This document shows, piece by piece, positions 61,639 to 62,005 of a stretch of 62,005 nt of DNA. The stretch spans positions 1,318 to 63,322 of the forward strand of contig PLKM01000048.1 in NCBI GenBank assembly GCA_003141095.1. Direction: 5' to 3'. The notes under the pieces are model-generated. The model saw only the letters and a program-made list of their open reading frames with translations, did not search any database and was not told the DNA's origin. Both the position numbers and the translations under genes were made by a program. The stretch is from Acidimicrobiaceae bacterium (GTDB lineage: Bacteria > Actinomycetota > Acidimicrobiia > Acidimicrobiales > RAAP-2). Positions within the stretch are counted from its first letter, which is position 1; the number at the start of each line of letters is the position of its first letter.

Positions 61639-62005
61639 GGGCGGACCTCCTCGATAAGTTGAACCACCCGTAGGACCGCTTCGGGTACGGCCGCCTCGAC
61701 CGCCACGCTGAGTCCGTCGCCGAGACCGAACGTCTCGCCCTCGATACCCACCACCACCAGTCGTGCCGGTGCTTGGCCCAGGGCCCTCGCGAGGCGCAGC
61801 ACGCCCGCGAGGCCAATGCCATGGGTGCTGGTCACGCCCTGCTCGAGTCCGCTCCCCTCGTCGTCGCCCACAGCGCCGTCAGCGTCGATCTCGAGCACGC
61901 GAACGATGCCCGGCTGCGAGCCCGAACGCACGGCGTCGATGACGATCACGAGGTCCGCCCCGTTCCAATGGCCGAGCAGATCCAGCGGGTCACTGAAGGG
62001 CCCCA
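61629..62005 (-). CDS. Hydrogenase maturation endopeptidase, 5' end missing
   Basis: The frame is open to the window edge, leaving about 125 C-terminal residues. ADLVIVIDAVRSGSQPG is the conserved Asp-containing strand of HupD/HycI proteases, and THGIGLAGVLRLARAL, then LVVVGIEGETFGLGDGLS, follow the family pattern. The protease cleaves the C-terminus of the [NiFe] large subunit after nickel insertion. The N-terminal GxGN motif and first metal ligand are beyond the window. Large-subunit genes probably lie just upstream. Confidence 0.9.
   Translation of the reverse strand, partial: GPFSDPLDLLGHWNGADLVIVIDAVRSGSQPGIVRVLEIDADGAVGDDEGSGLEQGVTSTHGIGLAGVLRLARALGQAPARLVVVGIEGETFGLGDGLSVAVEAAVPEAVLRVVQLIEEVRPCA

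Overview
The window looks like a chromosomal segment of a high-GC actinomycete, most likely of the class Acidimicrobiia or a relative. This is inferred from gene content, not from a marker gene. The clues are ANTAR regulators, clpS next to DUF2017, a DUF6390 gene in a [NiFe]-hydrogenase maturation operon, a DesA-type acyl-ACP desaturase, a fused carboxyltransferase and an OleB-OleC fusion. There is no rRNA operon, no intact tRNA, no CRISPR array and no recognisable phage module.

Layout. Positions 1-852 hold the 3' part of an NRAMP metal transporter. Positions 1562-6326 (minus strand) are a tightly overlapped five-gene phospholipid/envelope operon: PAP2 phosphatase, diacylglycerol-kinase-like lipid kinase, YihY/BrkB membrane protein, cardiolipin-synthase-like PLD, second PAP2. 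A second PLD-fold protein and two GAF-ANTAR proteins follow (6983-10554), then a cis-prenyltransferase. From about 12 to 26.7 kb the sequence is accessory: gene-poor, with a decayed NRAMP paralogue, two transposase remnants, duplicated tiny stress-type proteins, secreted proteins, small transporters, an ABC exporter beside a PadR/HAAS-PASTA pair, and a dispersed family of short GGCCCGACGT-centred repeats. It ends at the 3' half of a tRNA-Lys plus its terminator, which may be an old integration boundary.

From 26.8 kb onward the DNA is dense and housekeeping-like. It holds an aldehyde/alcohol dehydrogenase module with DUF779; a secreted GH3 protein; DUF2017-clpS; sugar epimerase and SDR; surE and arfB; a thioesterase; an internally deleted mmsA remnant; a YraQ-like permease with two YHS domains; NUDIX; acyl-CoA ligase, desaturase, MFS and fused carboxyltransferase; PRTase and erythromycin-esterase-like protein; and a second small-protein stress cluster (48.8-49.7 kb). 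A siroheme/sulfite-reductase operon with a nearby TauD dioxygenase (49.7-54.9 kb) points to sulfur assimilation. The oleA-oleBC-oleD operon (55.0-59.5 kb) should make long-chain olefins by head-to-head condensation. The window ends in a minus-strand operon of hydrogenase endopeptidase (cut by the window edge), HypC, EamA transporter and DUF6390.

The least explained structure is a set of three paralogous small membrane-protein genes. Each is preceded by the same inverted repeat, CCTGAC-N5-GTCAGG, about 20 bp before the start codon. Two of the three sit beside CsbD and other micro-membrane-protein genes.
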